Below the pieces are notes generated by a model. It ran no database searches and was not told where the DNA came from. It saw only the letters and a program-made list of their open reading frames with translations. DNA of 9,009 bases from Caulobacteraceae bacterium (lineage in GTDB: Bacteria > Pseudomonadota > Alphaproteobacteria > Caulobacterales > Caulobacteraceae). How positions within the stretch are numbered: position 1 is the stretch's first letter; each line of letters starts with the position of its first letter. Where the stretch lies: the NCBI GenBank assembly GCA_947452665.1, contig CANGEH010000074.1:1-9009 (forward strand). The letters are read 5' to 3'. The position numbers were made by a program, and so were the translations under genes. This document shows, piece after piece, positions 1 through 6,474 of the stretch.

Positions 1-909
1 CCGGCAAAGGCCGCCATCGAAGCGCCCATGGATACCAGTGCCGTGATCGAGGAACTGACCGTGACCGGCATTCCGCCTGGACCGCCGCTGTGGCGGGTTA
101 GGCGCGGCGAGTCCGAGGTCGTGATCTTGGGTGGCCTGACCCCCTTGCCCCATATGCTGCAATGGTCGTCGCCGCGCCTGGAACGGGCCCTGGTCGGTGC
201 CAACCGCCTCTTGGTGCCGCCGCAAGACGCGGTGCGTATAAGCGATCTGCCAGGCCTTTCCCTGCGCATGGTCAGTCTGCGCCAGCCCTTGGGCCATAAG
301 TTGGAAGCGGACCTTTCGCCGGCCTTGCGCGAACGGTTTGCGCGCACGCGTGAGGGGCTGGGCATTGGTCCGGGCCGTTATGCGCACTGGAAACCGGCCA
401 TTGCTGGCTTCTTATTGATCGCCGATTTTCGCGAGAAATATGGCCTATCGACGGGCAAGCCGACCACCACTGTCATGCGCCGCGCCAAGGCCTTGGGCGT
501 CAAGATCCAGCCCATGGCCGATATGAGTTGGGGGGCCATGGTCAAGTCGGCCAGCGTCATGAAGGGCCCTGCCCACGAGGCCTGCCTGACCGCCGCCCTC
601 AATGATCTGGACGCCGAGGCCGCCCGCGCTCGGCCCTTAGCAAAAGCATGGGCGGATGGGGATTTGGCAACCGTCAGGGGCGGGATTACCGCTAACCTGC
701 TCGATCAATGTCTGTTGCAAATGCCCAGCGCTTCGGCCCTGCTCGACCATGGTACGCGCCAGTCGGTTGAGGCCATTGACGCCGCGCTCGCCAAGCCCGG
801 CAAGACAGTCGCGATTATTGATCTGAAATTCCTCTTGCGCTCGGGCGGCGTCCTCGATCGGCTTAAGGCCCAAGGTGCCGAGATATCGGTACCAGGCGCG
901 GCGCAATAG
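1..909 (+). CDS. TraB/GumN family protein, 5' end cut by the window edge
   Basis: TraB/GumN-like protein, probably exported, whose substrate is unknown. The opening PGPPLWRV followed by a short beta segment (EVVILGGLTPLP) and a W-x-S-x-x-L-E-x-A-L stretch is the usual start of the mature GumN domain. The end (KTVAIID, then GGVLDRLKAQGAEI) matches the usual last strand and helix. The frame is open from base 1, and the first ATG at 28 has no convincing ribosome binding site and no signal peptide. Family members normally carry a signal peptide just upstream of this point, so I infer that the true start lies outside the window. The two GxxH motifs typical of the family look degraded: the first reads GGLT and the second is replaced around IDLK. 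It may therefore be a non-catalytic member. Its 3' end converges on the GSCFA gene. Family assignment is from recalled motifs. Confidence 0.75.
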   Translation, partial: PAKAAIEAPMDTSAVIEELTVTGIPPGPPLWRVRRGESEVVILGGLTPLPHMLQWSSPRLERALVGANRLLVPPQDAVRISDLPGLSLRMVSLRQPLGHKLEADLSPALRERFARTREGLGIGPGRYAHWKPAIAGFLLIADFREKYGLSTGKPTTTVMRRAKALGVKIQPMADMSWGAMVKSASVMKGPAHEACLTAALNDLDAEAARARPLAKAWADGDLATVRGGITANLLDQCLLQMPSASALLDHGTRQSVEAIDAALAKPGKTVAIIDLKFLLRSGGVLDRLKAQGAEISVPGAAQ

Positions 910-912
910 GCA

Positions 913-975
913 GGCACCGCCTAGTCCCCGATTTGGCCCACACCTAACCTATGTTTGGGCCTAGATCACGGTGCC
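913..975. terminator. nested inverted repeats between convergent genes, possible bidirectional terminator
   Basis: Between the end of the TraB-like gene and the end of the GSCFA gene lie two nested inverted repeats. The outer arms are GGCACCG (913-919) and CGGTGCC (969-975). The inner arms are GGCCCA (935-940) and TGGGCC (956-961). A short palindrome, ACACG-G-CGTGT, follows at 993-1003. There is no T-tract on either strand, so it is not a standard intrinsic terminator. Its place between two converging genes is the only argument for a termination role. Confidence 0.3.
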
Positions 976-1012
976 ACCCCTTGCTCGATCAGACACGGCG
1001 TGTCGGCCGCCA

Positions 1013-2074
1013 TTACAAGTCAGCTGCAGCTTCTTCGCATTCGATGGCGGCAATCCGCTGAGCGAGGGTGCTTAGGGCATTGCTAGGGTCATGGGCTGCA
1101 TTTGCCTCTTTAACCGGTGTGGAACCCGGTGTGTAAATGCCGCAGCAGGCAAAAAACCCTGACATTACGGTTGCAATGGCGTCCTCGGTCACATCGCGTT
1201 TATTTGGTTTGAAAAACTGCTCAGGTGCTTGTGGGCCGGTTACAATCTCATAGGCCGGGAAATACACGCAATTGGAAATGCGCTTGGTTGCCTGTTCTGC
1301 CGCGACCCTGAGCACGGACTTGCTGTAAACCGTCGATGCCAGGACATGGCTGCCAGTGGCCGTAGCGACCAATGGGACGGGTGAGACGGTTAATATAATC
1401 CGGCAAGCTGGGTTTATCTTTTGCACGATCTCTAAAGCGGCAATGAGATCTGAACTGGTCTCAACCACATCAAAATTGTGAAACCTATGCCTTGATGGGT
1501 CAAATTCGCCATGGACGGTTCCCGGACAGGCCGGAAAAACTGCGCCGTCGAGGCTCGATATCCAGGCCTCGGTCAGGCCTAGGGTAAATATAAAGGCATC
1601 ACATTGCTGGACGGCCTTAACAACAGCCTTGAGGTGTGACTGGGTTAAGGCGTCGAATTCTTGATCGTCTGAAGCCGTGTATCTTAGGCCTGGACGAAAT
1701 GTATCAATCACGGCGCCATCAATATGCCACCGGTCCTCCACAGGATGGAATTGGCCAAGTGCGCGTTGGAGCAGCTGCAAGAGTTGCCTTGGCGTATAGA
1801 GGTTTCCATAGGCTGCGCTAAACTTGCCATAACTGAGCGCCTCCGGTTCGACCCCAAGTCTTGTTGTCATCGGCTCGGTGCGAACATAGCAAAACCCATT
1901 GGCTTCCAGATATGGCACCAGGTTAGCGGCAAAACAGCTACCTGCTGACATGACCCGAGCCCCCTGCGATAGAAGCGGTTTAGGACCTGTATAAACGTCA
2001 CCAGGAGTGAAACCGCGCGCAACACTGCGAGACCAAAAGGCCCTGGCCGGCAGCGATCGATAGGGATTATCCAT
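1013..2074 (-). CDS. GSCFA domain-containing protein
   Basis: A 353-residue GSCFA-family protein. The family is related to SGNH/GDSL esterases, but its substrates are largely undefined. The name-giving motif is seen as SAGSCFA at residues 43-49, where the Ser would be the nucleophile position. Other family-like blocks follow: YGNLYTPRQL (89-98), TLGLTEAW (164-171), FHNF (198-201), TVSPVPL (229-235) and YFPAYEIV (271-278). No signal peptide or membrane segment is visible, so it is probably cytoplasmic. The ATG start has an AGGA ribosome binding site 6 nt upstream, which overlaps the stop of the preceding SGNH-like gene, so the two are very likely co-transcribed and translationally coupled. GSCFA genes often sit in surface-glycan loci, so a role in acyl modification of a glycan is inferred, not shown. 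Confidence 0.85.
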   Translation of the reverse strand: MDNPYRSLPARAFWSRSVARGFTPGDVYTGPKPLLSQGARVMSAGSCFAANLVPYLEANGFCYVRTEPMTTRLGVEPEALSYGKFSAAYGNLYTPRQLLQLLQRALGQFHPVEDRWHIDGAVIDTFRPGLRYTASDDQEFDALTQSHLKAVVKAVQQCDAFIFTLGLTEAWISSLDGAVFPACPGTVHGEFDPSRHRFHNFDVVETSSDLIAALEIVQKINPACRIILTVSPVPLVATATGSHVLASTVYSKSVLRVAAEQATKRISNCVYFPAYEIVTGPQAPEQFFKPNKRDVTEDAIATVMSGFFACCGIYTPGSTPVKEANAAHDPSNALSTLAQRIAAIECEEAAADL

Positions 2075-2085
2075 TGCGCTTCCTA
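2075..2085 (-). promoter_or_regulatory. ribosome binding site of GSCFA gene overlapping upstream stop codon
   Basis: On the minus strand the stop TAG of the SGNH-like gene (2083-2085) overlaps AGGA (2081-2084), which lies 6 nt before the ATG of the GSCFA gene. This arrangement decides the GSCFA start and suggests that ribosomes finishing the first gene help start the second. Confidence 0.6.
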
Positions 2086-2835
2086 CATCTTGCCAACTTG
2101 GGACGCGATATGGTCGCGCATTAGATTTCCGTAAGTTAAATTCGCGTGTCCCACATCCTCAGACCAGTAGATGGGGTCGAGAAAACCCTCTTCTGTTCTA
2201 ACCGCCTTGGGCACAGCAATAAATACAACATTCTCTTCAGCCGCAATTTGTCGATATTTTTCTTGCGCTATATACCAAATTTTTAACATTACACTTGGAG
2301 AAATTATATCTATATTATCAGCGTTATAGCCCGATGCCTTTATTATTTGTGCGTAATAATGTTCGTTATTTAAGAAGCGTCTAATAGCGGCTAGGTCGCC
2401 TTTGGGGGGCGGGGTGCCGACTAGGGCAATATGGCGGGCCCCGGACGTCTTCAAATTCGCTATGGTGTCTCGCAGCTGTGCGAAGCCATCATCAAATTTC
2501 TGCAAAATCATTGACCGCGGCACCAGCACGGCTTCTTCGTCGACAGCAAGCGATGCGGCTTCCGCCACAAACAGGTCAAATTTTGGGGCTTGGTCAAAAA
2601 GATACAGGGCGTTGGGTTGGCTGCCGTCCCATAGGATTGCAATCTTGCGGCCTGATGCGATTTGGCCAAGTTGATCCCAGTAGGACTCCGTCCGCGGCCA
2701 GCCGCCTGTATACGATTCAAACCGGTCATCAGCCACTAAAAGCGGCATAAGCCTGTGCTCCAGGTCCTCTGTGATTATGGGTACACCTAGGGCCGTGGCA
2801 TTCGAGTGACCGGTAAGGACTATCGGGCTATGCAA
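2083..2835 (-). CDS. SGNH/GDSL hydrolase-like protein, probable TTG start
   Basis: SGNH-hydrolase-like protein of about 250 residues. A first beta strand runs into GHSN (a GDSN-like block I with the nucleophile Ser), followed by WDGSQPN and GTPPPK loops. DVGHAN near the C-terminus matches the Asp-x-x-His block V. The likely catalytic pair is thus that His with the Ser of GHSN. No ATG lies in frame before the GHSN block. The TTG at 2835 has GGAG 7 nt upstream and starts the protein just before strand 1, so I prefer it to the TTG at 2880, which follows a stop codon and has no good binding site. It has no signal peptide. It is the first gene of a unit with the GSCFA gene, and the two may act on the same acylated substrate. 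Exact family and substrate are unknown. Composition is more AT-rich than the neighbours, especially around 2220-2360. Confidence 0.7.
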   Translation of the reverse strand: MHSPIVLTGHSNATALGVPIITEDLEHRLMPLLVADDRFESYTGGWPRTESYWDQLGQIASGRKIAILWDGSQPNALYLFDQAPKFDLFVAEAASLAVDEEAVLVPRSMILQKFDDGFAQLRDTIANLKTSGARHIALVGTPPPKGDLAAIRRFLNNEHYYAQIIKASGYNADNIDIISPSVMLKIWYIAQEKYRQIAAEENVVFIAVPKAVRTEEGFLDPIYWSEDVGHANLTYGNLMRDHIASQVGKM

Positions 2836-2924
2836 GTCAGGGCTCCGCGCATTTCGTTTAAGGCGGCAGTGAAGGGTCAAGCATTAATGAAATAAAAAAC
2901 CGATAATCGCCTATTTCGGTCGTG

Positions 2925-2942
2925 CCATATAAGTCAATATGG
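2925..2942 (-). promoter_or_regulatory. 18-bp palindrome over a possible -35 box of the SGNH/GSCFA unit
   Basis: CCATAT-AAGTCA-ATATGG is a perfect 6-bp inverted repeat with a 6-bp spacer. On the minus strand it contains TTGACT, a good alphaproteobacterial -35 element facing the SGNH/GSCFA genes. The matching -10 (around TAGGCG) is weak. The overlap of dyad and -35 suggests a repressor site, as an inference. Confidence 0.4.
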
Positions 2943-2960
2943 CCAAATTTTCGTGGGTAA

Positions 2961-2999
2961 AATGATATTTCGCAAATTGCATATTGATTATATATCATT
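2961..2999. repeat. 8-bp inverted repeat enclosing a second small palindrome
   Basis: AATGATAT (2961-2968) and ATATCATT (2992-2999) are perfect complements separated by 23 bases. The loop contains GCAA-A-TTGC (2972-2980). It could be a cruciform, an RNA hairpin or paired protein sites. No T-tract follows. Confidence 0.4.
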
Positions 3000-3004
3000 G
3001 TACA

Positions 3005-3019
3005 GACAAATTATTTGTC
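3005..3019. promoter_or_regulatory. perfect 7-1-7 palindrome, candidate operator
   Basis: GACAAAT-T-ATTTGTC is a perfect 15-bp palindrome in the AT-rich divergent region. Its compact symmetry is typical of a dimeric helix-turn-helix regulator site. No regulator gene is adjacent in the window, so the binding protein is unknown. Confidence 0.4.
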
Positions 3020-3183
3020 GCACGTTAGAATATATACATTTGATTTAAAATTTGGATTTAGCAATATCGATGTTGGTTGAAACTGCAGATCAAAAATTAT
3101 GCAAATACGCGCACAGTTTGCTTTTGAGCTAGGGCGGTTGGCAAGGGGCGTGCTTGGGCTAAAAGCCGTGATATAAGCGTCCC

Positions 3184-4812
3184 ATGCTGAGACTAACCGA
3201 AATTCGTCTGCCCCTCGACCATGACCCGGACGCCTTGAGCGCCGCGATTTGTGAGCGGTTGGGCATTGAGCCCGATCAGATAATCGATTTTCAGATTGCC
3301 CGCCGCGCCCACGATGCGCGGCGAAAATCAGCGATCCTGATGGTCTATTCGGTCGATGCCGAGATTAAGGACGAGGCGGCGGTCCTGGCCCGCTGCTCTG
3401 GCGATATTCGGGTGCGCCCCGCGCCAGATCAGGCTTATCACTTCACCGCCAAGGCAACGGGCCATGAGACCAGCCGTCCCATTGTGATCGGCACCGGGCC
3501 TTGCGGCCTGTTTGCCGGCCTGATCCTGGCCCAGATGGGTTTTTGCCCGATTATTCTCGATCGCGGTAAGGTCGTCCGTGAACGGACAAAAGACACCTGG
3601 GGCCTATGGCGCGGCAAGGTCTTGAACCCGGAATCCAATGTCCAATATGGCGAGGGCGGGGCCGGAACCTTTTCCGATGGCAAGCTCTATAGCCAGATCA
3701 AGGACCCGCGCCATCTGGGCCGCAAGGTCCTGACCGAGTTCGTCAAGGCTGGGGCACCGCCCGAAATCTTGACCGAGGCCCATCCCCATATTGGCACGTT
3801 TCGGCTGGTTTCCATGGTCGAGAGCCTGCGTGGGTCGATTGAGGCGCTGGGCGGCGAATACCGGTTTCAAAGCAAGGTCACCGATCTCTTGATCGAGACC
3901 GCGCCATCAGGGACCCGCAAGACCGTCGGCGTGGCCCTAGAAGGCGGCGAGCGCCTGATGTCCGATCACGTCGTTCTCGCCATTGGCCACAGCGCCCGCG
4001 ACACGTTTGAAATGCTGTATGATCGCGGCGTCCATATCGAGGCCAAGCCCTTTTCCATCGGCTTTCGCATCGAACACCCCCAGTCCCTGATCGACAATGC
4101 CCGGTTTGGCAGCTTTGCCAAGCATCCCGATCTGGGCGCGGCCGATTACAAGCTGTCCCATGCCTGTGCCAATGGCCGGACCGTCTATAGTTTTTGCATG
4201 TGCCCGGGCGGCACGGTCGTGGCCGCAGCCTCAGAGCCGGGCAGGTTGGTGACCAATGGCATGAGCCAGTATTCGCGAAAAGAGCGCAATGCCAATGCCG
4301 GCATGGTCGTCGATGTGACCCCAGAAAAGGACTTTCCCGGCCACCCCCTGGCCGGAATCGCCCTGCAAAGGCATTGGGAGGAACAGGCCTTTAAGGCGGG
4401 CGGCAGCGACTATACCGCCCCCGGTCAAAGGCTTGGCGACTTTTTGGCGGGCCGCGCCTCGACCCAGCTTGGCCAGGTTGCGCCCTCCTATAAGCCGGGC
4501 GTCAAACCCACCGATCTGTCCGCCTGCCTGCCCGATTTTGCGATTGCCGCCATGCGCGAGGCCCTGCCGGTCTTTGGCCGCCAAATCCCCGGCTTTGATG
4601 ATCCAGACGCGGTCCTAACCGGCGTCGAGACCCGCACCTCGTCGCCCATCCGCATCACACGCGACAAGACGTTCCAAAGCCTAAACACCCCCGGCCTCTA
4701 TCCTGCAGGCGAAGGCGCAGGCTATGCCGGCGGCATCCTGTCGGCCGCCGTCGATGGCATCAAGGTCGCCGAGGCCGTGGCGGCGGCTATGGTGGGGGAT
4801 CAGGCTACCTAG
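3184..4812 (+). CDS. FAD-dependent dehydrogenase, COG2509 type
   Basis: A 542-residue flavoprotein of the type described as FAD-dependent dehydrogenase (COG2509). An N-terminal domain of about 95 residues with a ferredoxin-like look precedes the FAD-binding Rossmann fold. There GTGPCG (103-108), preceded by the strand PIVI, is the dinucleotide loop, and the strand ending IILDRG (123-128) carries the acidic residue for the ribose. GEGGAGTFSDGKL (156-168) is a hallmark stretch of this family. The C-terminal YPAGEGAGYAGG, followed by AAVDGIKVAEAV, closes the FAD site. Length and architecture look complete. The substrate is not known. No strong ribosome binding site precedes the ATG, but no better start lies upstream. 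The stop overlaps that of the convergent RES toxin gene by 4 nt, so there is no room for a separate terminator. Confidence 0.9.
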   Translation: MLRLTEIRLPLDHDPDALSAAICERLGIEPDQIIDFQIARRAHDARRKSAILMVYSVDAEIKDEAAVLARCSGDIRVRPAPDQAYHFTAKATGHETSRPIVIGTGPCGLFAGLILAQMGFCPIILDRGKVVRERTKDTWGLWRGKVLNPESNVQYGEGGAGTFSDGKLYSQIKDPRHLGRKVLTEFVKAGAPPEILTEAHPHIGTFRLVSMVESLRGSIEALGGEYRFQSKVTDLLIETAPSGTRKTVGVALEGGERLMSDHVVLAIGHSARDTFEMLYDRGVHIEAKPFSIGFRIEHPQSLIDNARFGSFAKHPDLGAADYKLSHACANGRTVYSFCMCPGGTVVAAASEPGRLVTNGMSQYSRKERNANAGMVVDVTPEKDFPGHPLAGIALQRHWEEQAFKAGGSDYTAPGQRLGDFLAGRASTQLGQVAPSYKPGVKPTDLSACLPDFAIAAMREALPVFGRQIPGFDDPDAVLTGVETRTSSPIRITRDKTFQSLNTPGLYPAGEGAGYAGGILSAAVDGIKVAEAVAAAMVGDQAT

Positions 4813-5315
4813 GCCTCCGGCCTCAGCAGGCGGCCCTCATCATCTATCAATTCCAGTTGCGCAGGCGCGGCATCGCCCCATTGCCAGAGCACCAGATTAA
4901 GGTCTGTCTCCGTCGCTCCGGCGGCAAAGCTGGGCACCAAAAGACCCTGATAGCCTGCCTTGACCAGACGCCGGGCGAGGGTTTGGGTTTTTGCCTGGCC
5001 TTCGGTTCTTGCCTGATCGCGCCAAGAGGGGCTGGCGAGATCGGCCAAACTCAAGCCCTGATCAGCCAAGGCTGCCGCATCGCGGCCATCAAATACGCAT
5101 TCAATCGCGGCCTGATAGGCAACCAAGGTGGTGGGCTGCAAGCGGCCAACCTGATTGGCTTCCTTAACCGCTGTCATGATCGATAGAGACGTATAGAGCG
5201 CTGGCATGCCCCTAGGATTAAACCGGCCGCCATATAGGGCCGCCCCCTGACCAGATAGCGGCGCGCGGGCATAGAGCGGATTAAGCGCGCGATAGAGCTT
5301 GCCAGAATAGGGCAT
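4809..5315 (-). CDS. RES-domain toxin of a RES-Xre toxin-antitoxin pair
   Basis: A 168-residue RES-family toxin. Characterised members degrade NAD+ (NAD+ glycohydrolase or phosphorylase activity) and stop growth. The fold's signature residues are seen in order: LYRA near the N-terminus (Y8, R9), GGRFNPRG with Arg31, LYTS with Tyr41, AVKEAN with Glu52, and VPSFA with Ser129. The Arg, Glu and Ser that name the family are therefore intact, followed by N140-L-V-L-W, which is also typical. Length is normal for the family, so the toxin looks functional. It begins 8 nt after the antitoxin stop with only a weak binding site, so translation probably depends on the antitoxin gene. Its 3' end overlaps the convergent dehydrogenase gene by 4 nt. 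Activity is inferred from the family. Confidence 0.93.
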   Translation of the reverse strand: MPYSGKLYRALNPLYARAPLSGQGAALYGGRFNPRGMPALYTSLSIMTAVKEANQVGRLQPTTLVAYQAAIECVFDGRDAAALADQGLSLADLASPSWRDQARTEGQAKTQTLARRLVKAGYQGLLVPSFAAGATETDLNLVLWQWGDAAPAQLELIDDEGRLLRPEA

Positions 5316-5323
5316 GGCCAGGC

Positions 5324-5674
5324 CTAGGCATGCACACCGGCATCGACCGCATCAATATAGTCCAGCACATCCTCCGCCCGCCCCCCGCGCACCAGCTGCA
5401 TCGCCGTATGCCCCGAAAAGCCGGGCAGGGGCTCAGACCGGTACCAGGCATAGGCCATCAGTGCCGAGCCAAATCGCGGCTCGACCTTGTTTAGGACCTC
5501 AACCATCTCCCGCAGCCGCCTCTGGGTCTTGGCCGAGCGAATGCGATCCTTGCGCTGCACCGCATCCAGCCCCAACCCCGCCGTCCGCGCCACCTCATCA
5601 CAAGTCGTGTGCAAAACCGACGCAATCCGAACCGGCGCAAACAGGCCGTCAGTGGCATATTGAGCGAGGGACAT
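5324..5674 (-). CDS. Xre/MbcA/ParS-type antitoxin of the RES-Xre pair
   Basis: A 116-residue antitoxin. An N-terminal helix-turn-helix region (about residues 12-60, with PVRIASVLHTTCDEVARTAG) is followed by the MbcA/ParS/Xre toxin-binding domain (DUF2384-like, about 65-112). The latter contains the usual FGSALMAYAWYRSEPLPGF and a closing AEDVLDYIDAVDAG. In known pairs this domain covers the RES active site and the N-terminal domain represses the operon. The ATG has AAGG 8 nt upstream. It is the first gene of the operon, with the toxin 8 nt behind. A promoter and a near-palindromic operator lie directly upstream, which supports this start and autoregulation. Confidence 0.92.
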   Translation of the reverse strand: MSLAQYATDGLFAPVRIASVLHTTCDEVARTAGLGLDAVQRKDRIRSAKTQRRLREMVEVLNKVEPRFGSALMAYAWYRSEPLPGFSGHTAMQLVRGGRAEDVLDYIDAVDAGVHA

Positions 5675-5703
5675 GGGCCGGGCCTTGTGTTTTGCAGTAA
5701 TAT

Positions 5704-5738
5704 TGACGGTATATAGCGTCAGAAGGGTCGGGGTGCAA
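5704..5738 (-). promoter_or_regulatory. promoter and overlapping operator of the RES-Xre operon
   Basis: On the minus strand TTGCAC (plus 5733-5738) and TATATA (plus 5710-5715) are separated by exactly 17 bp. This would give transcription about 28 nt before the antitoxin ATG. The -10 box is the centre of TGACGGTATATAGCGTCA (5704-5721), an 18-bp palindrome broken only at one symmetric pair. A repressor bound there would block RNA polymerase, so it is the likely site for the Xre antitoxin. The box-to-box match is moderate; the dyad is the stronger signal. Confidence 0.6.
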
Positions 5739-5764
5739 GGCTTTTGCGGTGGCTAAAGGGTCAA

Positions 5765-6289
5765 CTAGTCGCCCATGACCTCCAGATCCCGCGCCATCCA
5801 GGACTTGCGAAAGCCTTTACCGGCTAGAAGCCGCTTGAAATCGGCCCAATTATCGAAATGCTGCAACTGTCGGTGATAATAATTGACGTATTCAAGGACG
5901 GCTAGGACCGCGCAGGCTGTGGCGGCAATCTGGTCCGCCATGCCAACGGACCAGTCGGGCTTAAGCCATCCAGCCAAGGCGGCCGCGATGGCGACAAGGG
6001 TTAGGACTTGGCTGGGCCGCTTCCAAGCCGCGATCCGTTTCATCAAGGGCGCCAGATCGGGCCGCTGGCCCTTAAGCTGCAAGACCTTGCCCCGCCAATA
6101 GGCCGCCCCGATCACCAAAAGCACAATGACGGGGGCCAATGCCGCCAGGGTTATCAGCCCAACCTGCCCACGGGTGGCCACCAGGACAATCAGCGGCACC
6201 AAAACCACATTACCCGCCTCCAACCTCCAATAGGGCTCTAGGCGGGCCAGAAGGTCACGGCGGGCTTTTGAGGTGGGGGGCGAAGCCAT
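5765..6289 (-). CDS. conserved small membrane protein of unknown function
   Basis: A protein of 174 residues with about four membrane segments, near residues 27-39, 43-65, 93-109 and 116-136. A basic loop lies between the second and third, and a cytoplasmic-looking charged tail follows. The tail EYVNYYHRQLQHFDNWADFKR is aromatic and polar and looks conserved. I have a memory of similar tails in uncharacterised alphaproteobacterial membrane proteins, but no function. The ATG at 6289 has AAGG 7 nt upstream and a plausible short N-terminus. The frame can be extended to a TTG at 6334, but that adds a sequence with no family look. The gene lies upstream of the RES-Xre operon on the same strand, 90 nt away, with no clear terminator between, so some read-through is possible. 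A terminator lies about 110 bases upstream of its start. Confidence 0.7.
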   Translation of the reverse strand: MASPPTSKARRDLLARLEPYWRLEAGNVVLVPLIVLVATRGQVGLITLAALAPVIVLLVIGAAYWRGKVLQLKGQRPDLAPLMKRIAAWKRPSQVLTLVAIAAALAGWLKPDWSVGMADQIAATACAVLAVLEYVNYYHRQLQHFDNWADFKRLLAGKGFRKSWMARDLEVMGD

Positions 6290-6397
6290 GCAACGACCTT
6301 GTGGGACACGGAGTGGGTAGGCAGGACAGCGCAAAATGGCCTGACCAGATGGTCTTTTGCAAGACTTTGTCGACGGCTATACCCCGCTTCGCCCGAC
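6290..6397. other. leader region of the membrane protein gene with small hairpins
   Basis: No gene is seen. It holds GACCA-GA-TGGTC (6343-6354), an overlapping GTCTT-TTGC-AAGAC (6350-6365 region), and TTTGTCG (6366-6372) paired with CGACAAA (6394-6400), with a GGC/GCC pair inside. These could fold in the mRNA leader of the membrane protein gene. No convincing promoter for that gene was found. Confidence 0.35.
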
Positions 6398-6431
6398 AAA
6401 AACCAAAGGGCCCCATCGCAAGATGAGGCCC
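6398..6431 (-). terminator. intrinsic terminator of the candidate small RNA
   Basis: On the minus strand GGGCCTCATC (plus 6422-6431), a TTGC loop and GATGGGGCCC (plus 6408-6417) form a 10-bp stem with one G-U pair. TTTGGTTTTT (plus 6398-6407) follows directly. This is the clearest intrinsic terminator in the window. It lies upstream of the membrane protein gene rather than after any gene, so it must end a non-coding transcript. Confidence 0.75.
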
Positions 6432-6474
6432 CCGGCAATTGACTCCCTTTCGGGCGGCGAAGGCTGCTAAGAGC
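6398..6474 (-). ncRNA. candidate small RNA or transcribed leader, about 77 nt
   Basis: A minus-strand transcript is predicted from its own promoter (TTGACG-17-GATACT, 6481-6509) to a strong intrinsic terminator (6398-6431). In the RNA sense it would contain a GGCT-CTTAGC-AGCC hairpin near the 5' end, then CCC-GAAA-GGG with a GNRA tetraloop (plus 6445-6454), then a single-stranded AGTCAATTGCC, then the terminator stem. There is no ATG suitable for a leader peptide. I could not match it to SRP RNA, 6S RNA, tmRNA or a riboswitch I know. It may be a trans-acting small RNA, or an attenuated leader of the membrane protein gene that starts at 6289. Ends are estimated within a few bases. Confidence 0.5.

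Larger units (their letters stand above)
2881..3183. other. AT-rich divergent intergenic region with several dyads
   Basis: This 303-base gap separates the minus-strand SGNH/GSCFA unit from the plus-strand dehydrogenase. I see no gene in it. By hand count 2881-2940 is 20/60 G+C, well below the flanking genes. Besides the dyads listed separately, CCAAATTT (2943-2950) and AAATTTGG (3048-3055) form an inverted repeat, and a small hairpin GGCT-AAA-AGCC lies near 3157-3167. No strong promoter for the plus-strand gene could be picked out. Confidence 0.6.

Noticed and set aside
5314..5700. A 128-codon plus-strand frame, rich in Pro, Ala and Ser
   Set aside because: It is antisense to the well-supported Xre antitoxin gene; its low-complexity composition is what GC-rich codons give in the opposite strand.
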